A stretch of DNA of 64,000 bases from Paracoccus aestuarii (lineage in GTDB: Bacteria; Pseudomonadota; Alphaproteobacteria; Rhodobacterales; Rhodobacteraceae): positions 186,001 to 250,000 of the forward strand of contig NZ_CP067170.1 of the NCBI RefSeq assembly GCF_028553885.1, in the 5' to 3' direction. Positions within the stretch are counted from its first letter, which is position 1. Each line of letters starts with the position of its first letter. The translations under genes and the position numbers were made by a program. Shown piece after piece: positions 8,093 to 16,827 of this stretch. Below the pieces are notes generated by a model. The model did no database searches and was not told the DNA's origin. It saw only the letters and a program-made list of their open reading frames with translations.

Positions 8093-9688
8093 ATGACCCG
8101 CCGCACAATCGCCATCGTCGGCAGCGGACCGACCGGCATCTATACCCTCAGACATCTGCTGGACACGGCCACCCCCCTGGAGGTGACGCTGTTTGAGCGC
8201 GGCCCCCGCGCGGGCATCGGCCAGCCCTATTCCCCCGACAGCGTCAGCGCCCCCATGCTGGCCAATATCGCCAGCATCGAGATCCCGCCCGTGCTGGACC
8301 CCTATCTGGACTGGCTGCGCGACCAGCCCGATGCGGTTCTGGCCGAATTCGGGCTGGAACGCGACGCCCTGCATGACCGGCTGTTCACGCCGCGCCTGCT
8401 GCTGGGCCGCTATTACCGCGACCAGCTGCTGGCGATGACCCGGCGCGCCCGCGCCGCGGGCCATCGCATCACCATCCGCGAAGGAACCGAGGTCACCGAC
8501 ATCCGGGCCGACGATCGCGGCCTTTGGCTGAGCGATTCCGCGGGCGGCCCGGCGCGGCCCTTCGACCGGGTGATCCTGGCCACCGGCCATCAGTTCCCCG
8601 ACGCGGACGAGGCCACCCGCAGCTATTTCCCCAGCCCCTGGTCCGGGCTGATCCAGGCCCGCATCCCCGCCGCGCGGGTGGGGATCATGGGCACATCGCT
8701 CAGCGCGATCGACGCGGCCATGGCGGTGGTGACCCAGCATGGCCGGTTCCGGCGCGACGGCGACGATCTGGCCTTCGACCTGGACCCCGGCTCGGCCGAT
8801 CTGCGCATCGTGCTGATGTCGCGCAGCGGCATCCTGCCCGAGGCGGATTTCTACTGCCCCATCCCCTACGAGCCGCTGAGCATCGCCACCGCCCCCGCCC
8901 TGGCCGCCTGCCTGCAGGGCCCGGCGCCCCTGGATGCGGCCTTCGACCTGGTCCGGGCCGAGATCATGCAGGCCGACCCCGCCTTTGCCCTCCGCATCGG
9001 CCTGGGGGGGCTGGATGCGGACAGCTTCGCGGATGCCTATTTCGCCGCGCGCCAGGCCGCCGACCCCTTCCGTTGGGCGCGCCGCAACCTGGCCGAGGTC
9101 GAACGCAACAAGGCCGACCGGGTGACCGTCGCCTGGCGCTATGCCCTGCTGCGCCTGCACGAGGCCGTCGAGGAGATCGTCCCCGACCTGCCCGATGCCG
9201 ATCGCGACCGCTTCGATGCGGGGCTAAAGAAGGTCTTCGTCGACAATTACGCCGCCGTGCCCTCCGAATCGATCCGCCGCCTGCTGGCGCTGCGCGATGC
9301 GGGGATCCTGTCGCTGCAGACCTTGGGCACCGATTACGACCTGACCCGCGAGGGCGCGCAGACCGTCATCGACCACCATGACCGGACCGAGCGTTTCGCC
9401 GTCTTCATCGACGCGCGCGGGCAGAAGGCCCTGAGCTCGGCCAACTTGCCCTTCCCCGCCCTGCGCGCGGCCTTGGCGGCGGCGGGACAGGACATCCCGG
9501 AGGTGGCCGAGGATTACGGGTTGATGGATGCGGGCGCCTTCACCGGGCGGCTCTGCCTCGCCGCGCTGCCTTACCTGATGCATGACCGGCCTTTCGTGCA
9601 GGGCATCACCGCCTGCGACGACATCGCCCGCGCCATCGCCGCCGGAATGGCCACCAGACGGCGGCGGCGCCTGACCTTGGTGGGGTGA
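8093..9688 (+). CDS. FAD/NAD(P)-binding protein of the NAD_binding_9 type
   Basis: A 531-residue protein starting with a Rossmann dinucleotide-binding motif (IVGSGPTGIYTLRHLL, residues about 7-22) followed by FERGPRAGIGQPY. This is the arrangement of the FAD-NAD(P)-binding (NAD_binding_9-like) family found in several uncharacterised bacterial redox proteins. A second nucleotide-type segment appears as RVILATGHQFP near residue 160. A GGAGA sequence precedes the ATG. The 54-base gap from the ArsA-like gene leaves it uncertain whether it shares that operon. Substrate is not predictable from sequence. Confidence 0.8.
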   Translation: MTRRTIAIVGSGPTGIYTLRHLLDTATPLEVTLFERGPRAGIGQPYSPDSVSAPMLANIASIEIPPVLDPYLDWLRDQPDAVLAEFGLERDALHDRLFTPRLLLGRYYRDQLLAMTRRARAAGHRITIREGTEVTDIRADDRGLWLSDSAGGPARPFDRVILATGHQFPDADEATRSYFPSPWSGLIQARIPAARVGIMGTSLSAIDAAMAVVTQHGRFRRDGDDLAFDLDPGSADLRIVLMSRSGILPEADFYCPIPYEPLSIATAPALAACLQGPAPLDAAFDLVRAEIMQADPAFALRIGLGGLDADSFADAYFAARQAADPFRWARRNLAEVERNKADRVTVAWRYALLRLHEAVEEIVPDLPDADRDRFDAGLKKVFVDNYAAVPSESIRRLLALRDAGILSLQTLGTDYDLTREGAQTVIDHHDRTERFAVFIDARGQKALSSANLPFPALRAALAAAGQDIPEVAEDYGLMDAGAFTGRLCLAALPYLMHDRPFVQGITACDDIARAIAAGMATRRRRRLTLVG

Positions 9689-9697
9689 GGGCTGGAC

Positions 9698-9739
9698 TTC
9701 CTTCCGTGAAACATCCATATGGATGGTAAGCGGAAGGAA
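9698..9739. promoter_or_regulatory. 42-base interrupted dyad before the RHH regulator gene
   Basis: Outer arms TTCCTTCCG (9698-9706) and CGGAAGGAA (9731-9739) are exact reverse complements. Between them, symmetric five-base gaps flank a perfect 14-base palindrome CATCCATATGGATG (9712-9725). The right outer arm contains the GGAAGGA ribosome-binding site of the gene at 9746. As DNA it is a good two-fold operator for the ribbon-helix-helix protein; as RNA it could fold and hide its ribosome-binding site. Either mode would give autoregulation. The dyad is directly visible; its function is inference. Confidence 0.6.
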
Positions 9740-9745
9740 TCAGCC

Positions 9746-10174
9746 ATGGCATCCCCATCACCGGCCCGCACAGCCGATACGGAAAAGATCACCATCAACC
9801 TGGGCTTCGTGGATCTGGGGCGGATCGACCTGTTGGTGCGCGAGGGGTTCTATGCCTCGCGCAGCGACCTGATCCGCACCGCGATCCGCGCCCAGCTGGA
9901 CCGCCATGACGCGCTGATCGCCCCCACCATCGTGCGCGACGATTTCGTCATGGGCCTGCGCGACCTGACCCGGGCCGAGCTGGAGGGCCTGCAGGCCGCG
10001 CGCCAGATGCTGGACCTGCGCGTGATCGGGCTGGCCCGCTTTGCCCGCGACATTCCCCCCGACCTGGTGACAGCGACCATCCGCTCGATCGAGGTGCTGG
10101 GCACCATTCAGGCCGATCCCGCCGTCAAGGCCGCGCTGGATGCCTGCCGTTCCCCGAAAGGACCGAAACCATGA
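9746..10174 (+). CDS. Ribbon-helix-helix (CopG-type) transcriptional regulator
   Basis: About 142 residues. The N-terminal part shows the ribbon-helix-helix pattern: a β-strand KITINLGFVDLGRIDLLV followed by GFYASRSDLIRTAIRAQL, which carries the SRSD turn and helix typical of CopG/NikR-type DNA-binding proteins. The C-terminal ~80 residues are helical and may bind a ligand or mediate multimer formation. I chose the ATG at 9746 because GGAAGGA lies seven bases upstream; an ATG at 9719 falls inside the dyad. The stop overlaps the PHB-depolymerase-type gene (ATGA), so that esterase is its likely co-regulated partner. Confidence 0.82.
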   Translation: MASPSPARTADTEKITINLGFVDLGRIDLLVREGFYASRSDLIRTAIRAQLDRHDALIAPTIVRDDFVMGLRDLTRAELEGLQAARQMLDLRVIGLARFARDIPPDLVTATIRSIEVLGTIQADPAVKAALDACRSPKGPKP

Positions 10175-11193
10175 CCAAGCCGATGTCGATGAACATGTCC
10201 GAGATCACCCGCCTGATGCGCGCGGGTCAACTGACCGAGGCGACGCGGATGATCCAGACGGGCCTGGGCGGATCGTCCCTGCCCCAGATGCCGCAAATGC
10301 CCCAGATGGGCCAGATGCCGCAGATGCCCCATCAGGGCCGCGCCACCCCCGCCATCCCCGAAGGCGCGCGCTGGACCATGGGCCAGCACGCGGCGGCGGG
10401 CCAGGCGCGGCAATACCGCCTCTATGTCCCGGCCTCGGCGGCAGACGGGGCCGAGGGCCTGCTGCTGCTGCTGCATGGCTGCACCCAGGATCCCGACGAC
10501 TTCGCCCGCGGCACCGCCATCCTGGCCGCGGCCGAGGCGCGGCGCATGATCGTCGTGCTGCCCGCCCAGACCGCCCAATCCAACATGAACAAATGCTGGA
10601 ACTGGTTCGAGCCGCGTCACGCCGCCACCGATGGGGGCGAGGCCGCCTTTCTGACCGACCTGACCCGCACCCTGGCCCATGACCATGCGATCGCGCCCGA
10701 CCGGCGCTTTGCGGCGGGCCTGTCGGCGGGGGGTGCGATGGCGGTGATCCTGGGCGCGGTCTTCGCCGATGATTTCGGCGCGGTCGCCTGCCATTCGGGC
10801 CTGCCCAACGGCGCGGCCTCGGATATGGGATCGGCCTTCGCGGCCATGTCGCAGGGCGGGCGCGACGGCGGCGCGGGCGTGGGCTGCCGGCTGCTGATCC
10901 TGCACGGATCGGCGGACGGGACGGTCTCGCCGCGCAATGCCGATGCGGTCCTGTCCCAGGCCCTGCGCCGCCAGCCGGGCCTGACCCGCCGCGCCGCCGA
11001 TGCCCGGCTGGCCGGGCACGAGGTCCGCATCGGTCGCCATCGCGATGCCACAGGCACCCTCAGGATCGAGGATTGGCGCATCGCGGGCCTGGGCCATGCC
11101 TGGTCCGGTGGCGCGCCGGAGGGCAGTCATACCGCCCCCGGCCCCTCGGCCACCGATGCGATGATGCGGTTCTTTCTGGACGGGGCCGACTGA
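10171..11193 (+). CDS. PHB-depolymerase-type esterase (alpha/beta hydrolase)
   Basis: A 340-residue alpha/beta hydrolase resembling the catalytic domain of short-chain-length polyhydroxyalkanoate depolymerases and LpqC-type esterases. LLLLHGCTQDPDDF (from about residue 98) holds the oxyanion region, GLSAGGAM (183-190) is the lipase box with nucleophile Ser185, and LHGSADGTVSP and LGHAWSGG near the end supply the probable Asp and His. No signal peptide is seen, so it is probably cytoplasmic and may act on granules or other esters. An unusual Pro-Gln-Met repeat (residues 38-52) precedes the domain. It is translationally coupled to the RHH regulator. Confidence 0.86.
   Translation: MTKPMSMNMSEITRLMRAGQLTEATRMIQTGLGGSSLPQMPQMPQMGQMPQMPHQGRATPAIPEGARWTMGQHAAAGQARQYRLYVPASAADGAEGLLLLLHGCTQDPDDFARGTAILAAAEARRMIVVLPAQTAQSNMNKCWNWFEPRHAATDGGEAAFLTDLTRTLAHDHAIAPDRRFAAGLSAGGAMAVILGAVFADDFGAVACHSGLPNGAASDMGSAFAAMSQGGRDGGAGVGCRLLILHGSADGTVSPRNADAVLSQALRRQPGLTRRAADARLAGHEVRIGRHRDATGTLRIEDWRIAGLGHAWSGGAPEGSHTAPGPSATDAMMRFFLDGAD
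10282..10326 (+). repeat. Nine-base tandem repeat coding Pro-Gln-Met
   Basis: Five nearly identical nine-base units (CCCCAGATG and variants such as CCGCAAATG and GGCCAGATG) encode PQM-PQM-PQM-GQM-PQM in the N-terminal part of the esterase. The units differ at synonymous positions, so the peptide is conserved beyond what a recent DNA duplication would leave. A low-complexity linker or interaction segment is the simplest reading. Confidence 0.85.
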
Positions 11194-11261
11194 TCCCGCA
11201 TGGCTGGCCTTTCGCGACCGGCTGCGCCATGCTGCGGGCCGATCAAGGGGGGAGACCAGCG

Positions 11262-12674
11262 ATGCGCGACATGGCAACCAAGGACCTGCTGGAGGCATTC
11301 CGCGCCGTCACCGGCCCCGCCGGGGTCGTCGATGCGCCGGATGCCATGGCGGGCTATCTGACCGACTGGACCGGGCGCTGGACGGGGCAGGCCATCGCCG
11401 TGCTGCGCCCCGACGGCACCGACCAGGTGGCGGCCTTGCTGGGCCTGTGCCATCGCCACGGCGTCGCGGTGACGACCCAAGGGGGCAATACCGGCATCGC
11501 CGGGGGCGCGACGCCCATCCCCGACCGCGACCATGTCGTGCTGTCGCTGGACCGGATGCAGCGCATCCTGGCCATCGACCCTGCCGCCCGGACCGCCACC
11601 GTGCAGGCGGGCACCGTCCTGCAGACCCTGCAGGAGGCGGTGGCCGATCACGGCCTGACCTATCCGCTGATGTTCGGCGCAAGGGGCAGCTGCACCATCG
11701 GCGGCACGCTGGCCACCAATGCGGGCGGGTCGAACGTGCTGCGCTATGGCACCGCGCGGGCGCTGTGCCTGGGGGTCGAGGCGGTGCTGGCCGACGGCAC
11801 CGCCATCAGCGACCTGCAGGGGCTGCGCAAGGACAATACCGGCTATGACCTGCGCGACCTGCTGATCGGGTCCGAGGGCACGCTGGCCGTCATCACCGCC
11901 GCCGTGCTGCGCCTGCATCCCGCCCCGGTGGCGGTGACCACGGGCTTTCTGTCGCTCTCGGGCCCGGAGGCCGCGCTTGGGGTGCTGAACGCGCTGCAGG
12001 ATGCGACCGGCGGGCTGGTCGAGGCCTTCGAATACATGCCCGCCCCCCTGATCGACCGGATCTGCGCCCATACCGGCGCGCGCCCGCCCCTGGCCGCGCC
12101 CGCCCCCACCGGCATCCTGCTGGAGGCCGCATCGACCCGCCCCTCGGACCGCGATGCGGGGGGGCTGGAGGATCTGGTCCAGGACTGCCTGGCCGGGTTG
12201 ATGGAACGGGGGTTGGTGCTGGACGCGGTGATCGCCGCATCGGGCCAGCAGCGCCGCGACCTCTGGGCCATGCGCGAGGCAACGGCGGAATCCATCATGG
12301 CGGTGGATGGCTACATCTTCGATCTGTCGCTGCCGCTGTCGCAGATCGCGCCCTTTTTGCAGGTCACCGATGCCGAGGTGGCCCGGGCCGGGATGACGGC
12401 CCTGACCGTCGGGCATCTGGGCGACGGGAACCTGCATTATTCTATCGCGCCGGGCGGCGGGGCGGCGTTGGGGGCGCTGCGGGCGCGCATCCTGGACCGG
12501 GTGGCGGCGATGGGCGGGTCCTTCAGCGCCGAACACGGCATCGGGCAGGACAAGCTGGACCTGATGGCGGCCTATCGCGACCCCGCGCGGCTGGCCGCCA
12601 TGCGCGCCCTGCGCCGGGCAATGGACCCGGCGGGCATCCTGAACCCCGGCAAGACGATCCCCGACGCGCCCTGA
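11262..12674 (+). CDS. GlcD/D-2-hydroxyacid-type FAD-binding oxidase
   Basis: A 470-residue flavoprotein of the FAD-linked oxidase (PCMH/VAO) class, similar to GlcD, D-lactate and D-2-hydroxyglutarate dehydrogenases. The FAD domain is visible as VTTQGGNTGIAGGATP near residue 66 and LMFGARGSCTIGGTLATNAGGSNVLRYG near 140. The C-terminal substrate-domain metal motif appears as TVGHLGDGNLHYSI, and EHGIGQDK precedes the C-terminus that ends LNPGKTIP. The ATG follows AAGGGGGGAGA at a suitable distance; the longer frame upstream overlaps the esterase gene and is rejected. It lies just before the uronate island, so a role in hydroxyacid oxidation is plausible but not proven. Confidence 0.88.
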   Translation: MRDMATKDLLEAFRAVTGPAGVVDAPDAMAGYLTDWTGRWTGQAIAVLRPDGTDQVAALLGLCHRHGVAVTTQGGNTGIAGGATPIPDRDHVVLSLDRMQRILAIDPAARTATVQAGTVLQTLQEAVADHGLTYPLMFGARGSCTIGGTLATNAGGSNVLRYGTARALCLGVEAVLADGTAISDLQGLRKDNTGYDLRDLLIGSEGTLAVITAAVLRLHPAPVAVTTGFLSLSGPEAALGVLNALQDATGGLVEAFEYMPAPLIDRICAHTGARPPLAAPAPTGILLEAASTRPSDRDAGGLEDLVQDCLAGLMERGLVLDAVIAASGQQRRDLWAMREATAESIMAVDGYIFDLSLPLSQIAPFLQVTDAEVARAGMTALTVGHLGDGNLHYSIAPGGGAALGALRARILDRVAAMGGSFSAEHGIGQDKLDLMAAYRDPARLAAMRALRRAMDPAGILNPGKTIPDAP

Positions 12675-12677
12675 CGC

Positions 12678-12704
12678 TTTACTAATATGTTAGTATGCTA
12701 TATT
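12678..12704 (+). promoter_or_regulatory. uxuA promoter with GntR-type operator
   Basis: A −10-like TATATT lies at 12699-12704, with a weak −35-like TTTACT at 12678-12683 (spacing 15). Between them is the near-palindrome ACTAATATGTTAGT (12681-12694), one mismatch from perfect. Thirteen bases of it recur with one change in the uxaC/gntR intergenic region (29637-29649). Position between the promoter elements predicts repression. The motif match is seen; the regulator assignment is inference. Confidence 0.6.
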
Positions 12705-12751
12705 CGGATCCCGGGCCGCGTCGGCCCGCGGATCGCGAAGGGGGTGCAGGG

Positions 12752-13963
12752 ATGCGGCAGACATGGCGGTGGTTCGGACCGGTGGATCCGGTCTCGGTCG
12801 ATGACATGCGGCAAGCGGGGGTCCAAGGCGTCGTCAGCGCCCTGCACCACATCCCCACCGGCGCCGTCTGGACCCCGGAGGGGATCGCCGCCCGCCAGGA
12901 CCAGATCGCCCGCATGCGCGACGGCGCCCCGTCGGGCCTGGCATGGGAGGTGGTCGAGAGCCTGCCCGTCAGCGAGGCGATCAAGACCCAAGGCCCCGGC
13001 TGGCGCGACCATGTCGCCGCCTGGACGCAATCGCTGCGGAACCTGCATGCGGCGGGGCTGCGGGTGGTGTGCTACAACTTCATGCCGGTGCTGGACTGGA
13101 CGCGCACGGACCTGGCTTGGCCCCGGCCCACGGGGGCGCGCTGCATGCGCTTCGACCTGGCCGATTTCGCGGCCTTCGACATCCATATCCTGGCCCGGCC
13201 CGACGCCGCGCGGGATTTCCCCGAGGCCGTCCGGGACGAGGCCGCCCGCCGCTTCGCCGCCATGGACCCCGATCGCGCCGAGGCCTTGGCCGCCAATATC
13301 GTCTGCGGCCTGCCCGGCGCGGCCGACCGGCTGTCCATGGCCGATCTGCGCGACCTGTTGGCCAGCTATGCCCCCGTGACCGAGGCGCGGCTGCGGGCAA
13401 ATTTCGACGCCTTTCTGGAACAGGTGGCGCCCGTCGCGCAGGATCTGGAGATGCGCCTCTGCTGTCACCCGGACGATCCGCCCTTTCCGCTGCTGGGCCT
13501 GCCCCGCATCATGTCGACCGAGGCGGATTACGCCGAACGCATGGCGGCGGTGGACCTGCCCGCCAACGGGATCACGCTGTGTTCCGGATCGCTCGGGGCG
13601 CGCCATGACAACGACCTGCCGGGCATGATGCGCCGCTTGGGCGACCGGGTGCATTTCCTGCATCTGCGCAATGTGCGTCGCGACGCGGATACCGTGCCCG
13701 CATCCTTCTTCGAGGACGAGCATCTGGGCGGCCAGACCGACATGCCCGCCCTGATCGCCGCCATCCTGGACGAGGAGGCCCGCCGCGCCGCCGCCGGGCG
13801 CGCGGACGTCCAGATCCCCATGCGCCCCGATCACGGCCAGGACATCCTGGACGATATCGGCCGGGGCGGCCAGCCGGGCTATCCCGCCATCGGGCGGCTG
13901 AAGGGCCTGGCCGAACTGCGCGGGGTCGAGGCCGGGCTGGCCCATGCGCGGGGGCGGTCGTGA
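12752..13963 (+). CDS. uxuA: D-mannonate dehydratase
   Basis: A 403-residue enzyme that dehydrates D-mannonate to 2-keto-3-deoxy-D-gluconate in the glucuronate pathway. Recognisable UxuA strings include MRQTWRWFGPVDPVSVDDMRQAGVQGVVSALHH at the N-terminus, VCYNFMPVLDWTRTDL, the catalytic/metal region LCCHPDDPP, NGITLCSGSLG, HFLHLRNVRRD and MRPDHGQ. Length matches the family (about 395-400). The ATG follows GAAGGGGG; an upstream ATG at 12695 sits inside the promoter and is rejected. The stop overlaps the GTG of kdgK, the next enzyme of the pathway. Confidence 0.95.
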   Translation: MRQTWRWFGPVDPVSVDDMRQAGVQGVVSALHHIPTGAVWTPEGIAARQDQIARMRDGAPSGLAWEVVESLPVSEAIKTQGPGWRDHVAAWTQSLRNLHAAGLRVVCYNFMPVLDWTRTDLAWPRPTGARCMRFDLADFAAFDIHILARPDAARDFPEAVRDEAARRFAAMDPDRAEALAANIVCGLPGAADRLSMADLRDLLASYAPVTEARLRANFDAFLEQVAPVAQDLEMRLCCHPDDPPFPLLGLPRIMSTEADYAERMAAVDLPANGITLCSGSLGARHDNDLPGMMRRLGDRVHFLHLRNVRRDADTVPASFFEDEHLGGQTDMPALIAAILDEEARRAAAGRADVQIPMRPDHGQDILDDIGRGGQPGYPAIGRLKGLAELRGVEAGLAHARGRS

Positions 13964-14841
13964 CCCGCATCCTCTGCATCGGCGAGGCGATGGTCGAGCT
14001 GTCGGCCCAAGGCGATCTGTGGCGCGCGGGCATCGCGGGCGACACGCTGAACACCGCCTGGTATCTGCGCCGCCTGCTGGGGCCGTCGCATCATGTCGGT
14101 TACCTGACCCGGGTGGGGCGGGGCGATTTCTCGCGCCGGGCGGTGGACTTTATGGCGGCCGAGGGGATCGACACTTCCCATGTCACGACCGACCCCACGC
14201 GCGAGATCGGCCTTTACGCTATCACCCTGACCGAGGGTGAACGCAGCTTCACCTATTGGCGCGACACATCGGCGGCCCGCGGGCTGGCCGACGGTCCCGA
14301 CCGGCTGCAGTCCGCGCTGGTGGGCTGCGACATCGCCTATCTGTCGGGGATCACCTTGGCGATCCTGCCCGATGCGGGGCGGGCGGCGCTGCTGGATGCG
14401 CTGCGGGGCCGCGATGTGGTCTTCGACCCGAACCTGCGCCCGCGGCTCTGGCCGGATGCGGGGCGGATGCGGGCGGCGATCACCGAGGCGGCGGGGTTGG
14501 CGGCGCTGGTCCTGCCCAGCTTCGACGACGAGGCCGCGCATTTCGGCGATGCCGATCCCAAAGCCACCATCGCACGCTATCGCGCGGCAGGCGCGGGCCA
14601 GGTCGTGGTCAAGAACGGCGGCGGGCCGGTGGCCTATGGCGGCCCCGAAGGCTCGGGCGTGGTGGACGACCTGCCCCGCGACCGGCCGGTGGACAGCACG
14701 GCGGCGGGCGACAGCTTCAACGCCGCCTATCTGGCCGCGCGGCTGGAGGGCGGGACCTGCGCGGATGCGATCCGCGCGGGCCATGCGCTCAGCCGCCGGG
14801 TGATCGCCCATCCGGGCGCCTTGGTGCGGGCGGCGGTCTGA
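13960..14841 (+). CDS. kdgK: 2-keto-3-deoxygluconate kinase (PfkB family)
   Basis: A 293-residue sugar kinase that phosphorylates 2-keto-3-deoxygluconate to KDPG. PfkB hallmarks are the N-terminal CIGEAMVEL, the GDTLNTAWYLRRL segment near residue 27, FDPNLRPRLW in the middle and the ATP-site/catalytic DSTAAGDSFNAAYLAARL near 244-260 with base Asp in AAGD. YWRDTSAAR fits keto-deoxygluconate kinases. The start is GTG, overlapping the uxuA stop. It converges on the ABC operon with only four bases between stops. The KDPG aldolase expected next is not in the window. Confidence 0.93.
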   Translation: MTRILCIGEAMVELSAQGDLWRAGIAGDTLNTAWYLRRLLGPSHHVGYLTRVGRGDFSRRAVDFMAAEGIDTSHVTTDPTREIGLYAITLTEGERSFTYWRDTSAARGLADGPDRLQSALVGCDIAYLSGITLAILPDAGRAALLDALRGRDVVFDPNLRPRLWPDAGRMRAAITEAAGLAALVLPSFDDEAAHFGDADPKATIARYRAAGAGQVVVKNGGGPVAYGGPEGSGVVDDLPRDRPVDSTAAGDSFNAAYLAARLEGGTCADAIRAGHALSRRVIAHPGALVRAAV

Positions 14842-14845
14842 TCCC

Positions 14846-15826
14846 TCAGGTCGCGAATTCGCCCACACGCAGACAGCGCGCGGCATGGGCGGGACCGACG
14901 GGCTGCATCGGGACGCTGCCCTGACGGCAGGCCTCGGTCACCACGGGACAGCGCGGCGCAAAGGGGCAGCCGGGCGGCAGATGCGCCAGATCGGGCGGCG
15001 CGCCGGGGATCGCCTCCAGCCGGGTGCCCTTGACCATCGCGTCATGCGCCCGGCTTTTCAGCAGGCCCACGGTGTAGGGATGACGCGGCGCGCGGATCAG
15101 GTCGCGAGCGCTGGCCTCCTCGACGATCCGGCCCGCATACATGACGGCGATGCGATCCGCGACCTCGACGGCGGCGCCGATGTCATGGGTCACGAACAGG
15201 ATCGACAGGCCCAGATCGCGCTGCAATTCGCGCAGCAGCAGCAGGACCTGCATCTGGACGGTCGCATCCAGCGCGGTCGTCGGCTCGTCGGCCAGCAGCA
15301 GCCGGGGCCGGCAGGCCAGGGCCAGCGCGATCATCGCCCGCTGGCGCATGCCGCCCGACATCTCGTGCGGGTAATTGTCCAGCCGCGCCCGGGCCGAGGG
15401 GATGCGCACCCGCTCGAACAGCTCCAGCGCGCGGGCGCGGGCGGCCTCGCGGGTGACGGATTCGTGGCGGCGGATCGTCTCGGCGATCTGGTCGCCCACC
15501 GAATAGACCGGGTCGAGGGCCAGCAGCGGTTCCTGAAAGATCATCGCCGCCTCGGCGCCCCGAAAGGCCGAGAGCGTGCGGCCGTTCATCGCCATCACGT
15601 CGCGCCCGCCGACCAGGATGCGGCCCTCGATCCGGCTGCGTTTCTCGGGGTTCAGGCGCATGACGGCGCGCATGGTCACGGATTTGCCCGATCCGCTTTC
15701 GCCGATCAGCGCCACCGCCTCGCCCGGCGCGATGTCCAGCGAGACGCCGCCCACCGCGCGCACGGGCCGCGTGCCGCCGGTGAAGGTGACGCCCAGGTCC
15801 CGGATCGACAGATAGGGTTCGGTCAT
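14846..15826 (-). CDS. Dipeptide/oligopeptide-type ABC ATPase (DppD-like), uronate island
   Basis: A 326-residue ABC ATPase with Walker A GESGSGKS near residues 41-48, [12 protein letters not shown] signature, [12 protein letters not shown]alker B and the C-terminal oligopeptide-transporter motif with cysteines ([12 protein letters not shown]...C), which in this family binds an iron-sulfur cluster or stabilises the tail. The DppD/OppD assignment follows from [12 protein letters not shown]. It is the last gene of the operon; here the DppF-like gene precedes the DppD-like gene, reversed relative to the second such locus. Its position inside the uronate island suggests the importer handles uronide oligosaccharides rather than peptides; this is inference. 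Confidence 0.9.
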   Translation of the reverse strand: MTEPYLSIRDLGVTFTGGTRPVRAVGGVSLDIAPGEAVALIGESGSGKSVTMRAVMRLNPEKRSRIEGRILVGGRDVMAMNGRTLSAFRGAEAAMIFQEPLLALDPVYSVGDQIAETIRRHESVTREAARARALELFERVRIPSARARLDNYPHEMSGGMRQRAMIALALACRPRLLLADEPTTALDATVQMQVLLLLRELQRDLGLSILFVTHDIGAAVEVADRIAVMYAGRIVEEASARDLIRAPRHPYTVGLLKSRAHDAMVKGTRLEAIPGAPPDLAHLPPGCPFAPRCPVVTEACRQGSVPMQPVGPAHAARCLRVGEFAT

Positions 15827-16827
15827 TCGGCGGCCTCCGTCACGGCATGGCCCGATTGCGGATCGCGGGCGTGGCAGGCGACATTGTGATGGGGGCCTGA
15901 GCCGGTCAGCGCAGGCTCGCGCGTGGCGCAGACCGGCGCGGCGATGGGACAGCGGGTGTGAAAGCGACATCCGGGCGGCGGGTCGATCGGGTTCGGCGGA
16001 TCGCCCGCCAGCGCGGGTTCCGTGTTGCGGTTGTCCGGATCCATCGAGGGCATGGATGACAGCAGCGCCCCCGAATAGGGATGCATCGGCCGGTCATAGA
16101 GCGCGTCGGCACCGCCGATCTCGGCCACCTTGCCCAGATACATGACCATCACCCGGTCCGACACGAAGCGCACCACGTTCAGGTCATGGCTGATGAAGAC
16201 ATAGGTCAGCCCGAATTCCGCCTTGAGATCGGCCAGCAGGTTCAGGACCTGCGCCTCGACCGACTTGTCCAGTGCGGATACCGCCTCGTCCAGGATGATG
16301 ACCTTGGGGCGCAGGGCCAGGGCGCGGGCGATGTTGACGCGCTGGCGCTGGCCGCCCGACAGCTCGTGCGGGTAACGGCCTGCGAAACGGGCGGGCGACA
16401 GGCCCACGCGGGTCAGCAGGTCATGCGTCCGGGCCAGCGCCTGCGCCGCGGGCAGGCCGTGGACGCGGGCGCCGAACGCCACGTTATCCTCGATCGTCAG
16501 GCGCGGGTTCAGCGAAGAATAGCTGTCCTGGAACACCATCTGCACCTGACGGCGATAGGCCTTCAGCGGCAGATCAGGGCCGCCGACCAGCTTGCCTTCG
16601 AAGAACAGCTCTCCGGCATCAGGCTGTATCAAATGCATCAAGAGACGCGCGGTCGTGGATTTCCCGCAGCCGGATTCGCCCACGACGCCCAAGGTCTCGC
16701 CCGGCATGACCTCCAGATCCACGCCATCGACGGCATGGACATCCTTGACGCGCCTGCCCAACAGGCCGCCGGTCACGGGGAAATACTTGCGCAGGCCGCG
16801 CACGGACAGGATCGGCTGGACGGTCAT
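15823..16827 (-). CDS. Dipeptide/oligopeptide-type ABC ATPase (DppF-like), uronate island
   Basis: A 334-residue ABC ATPase with the DppF/OppF N-terminus LRKYFPVTGGLLGRRVKDVHAVDGVDL, Walker A GESGCGKST, FQDSYSSLNPRLTIEDN after the Q-loop, [15 protein letters not shown], Walker B VIILDEAVSALD (Ala in place of the more usual Pro) and the C-terminal PPGCRFHTRCP cysteine motif. The start ATG overlaps the stop of the permease gene upstream, and the stop overlaps the next ATPase by four bases. It would form a heterodimer with the product of the next gene to drive import. Confidence 0.9.
   Translation of the reverse strand: MTVQPILSVRGLRKYFPVTGGLLGRRVKDVHAVDGVDLEVMPGETLGVVGESGCGKSTTARLLMHLIQPDAGELFFEGKLVGGPDLPLKAYRRQVQMVFQDSYSSLNPRLTIEDNVAFGARVHGLPAAQALARTHDLLTRVGLSPARFAGRYPHELSGGQRQRVNIARALALRPKVIILDEAVSALDKSVEAQVLNLLADLKAEFGLTYVFISHDLNVVRFVSDRVMVMYLGKVAEIGGADALYDRPMHPYSGALLSSMPSMDPDNRNTEPALAGDPPNPIDPPPGCRFHTRCPIAAPVCATREPALTGSGPHHNVACHARDPQSGHAVTEAAE

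Noticed and set aside
7004..9160. 718-codon antisense frame across the ArsA-like and FAD-protein genes
   Set aside because: Compositionally biased shadow frame spanning two real sense genes with recognisable motifs; no family features.
10282..10326. Direct repeats as a CRISPR-like or mobile element
   Set aside because: Units are nine bases, in frame, and code a repeated tripeptide; there are no spacers.
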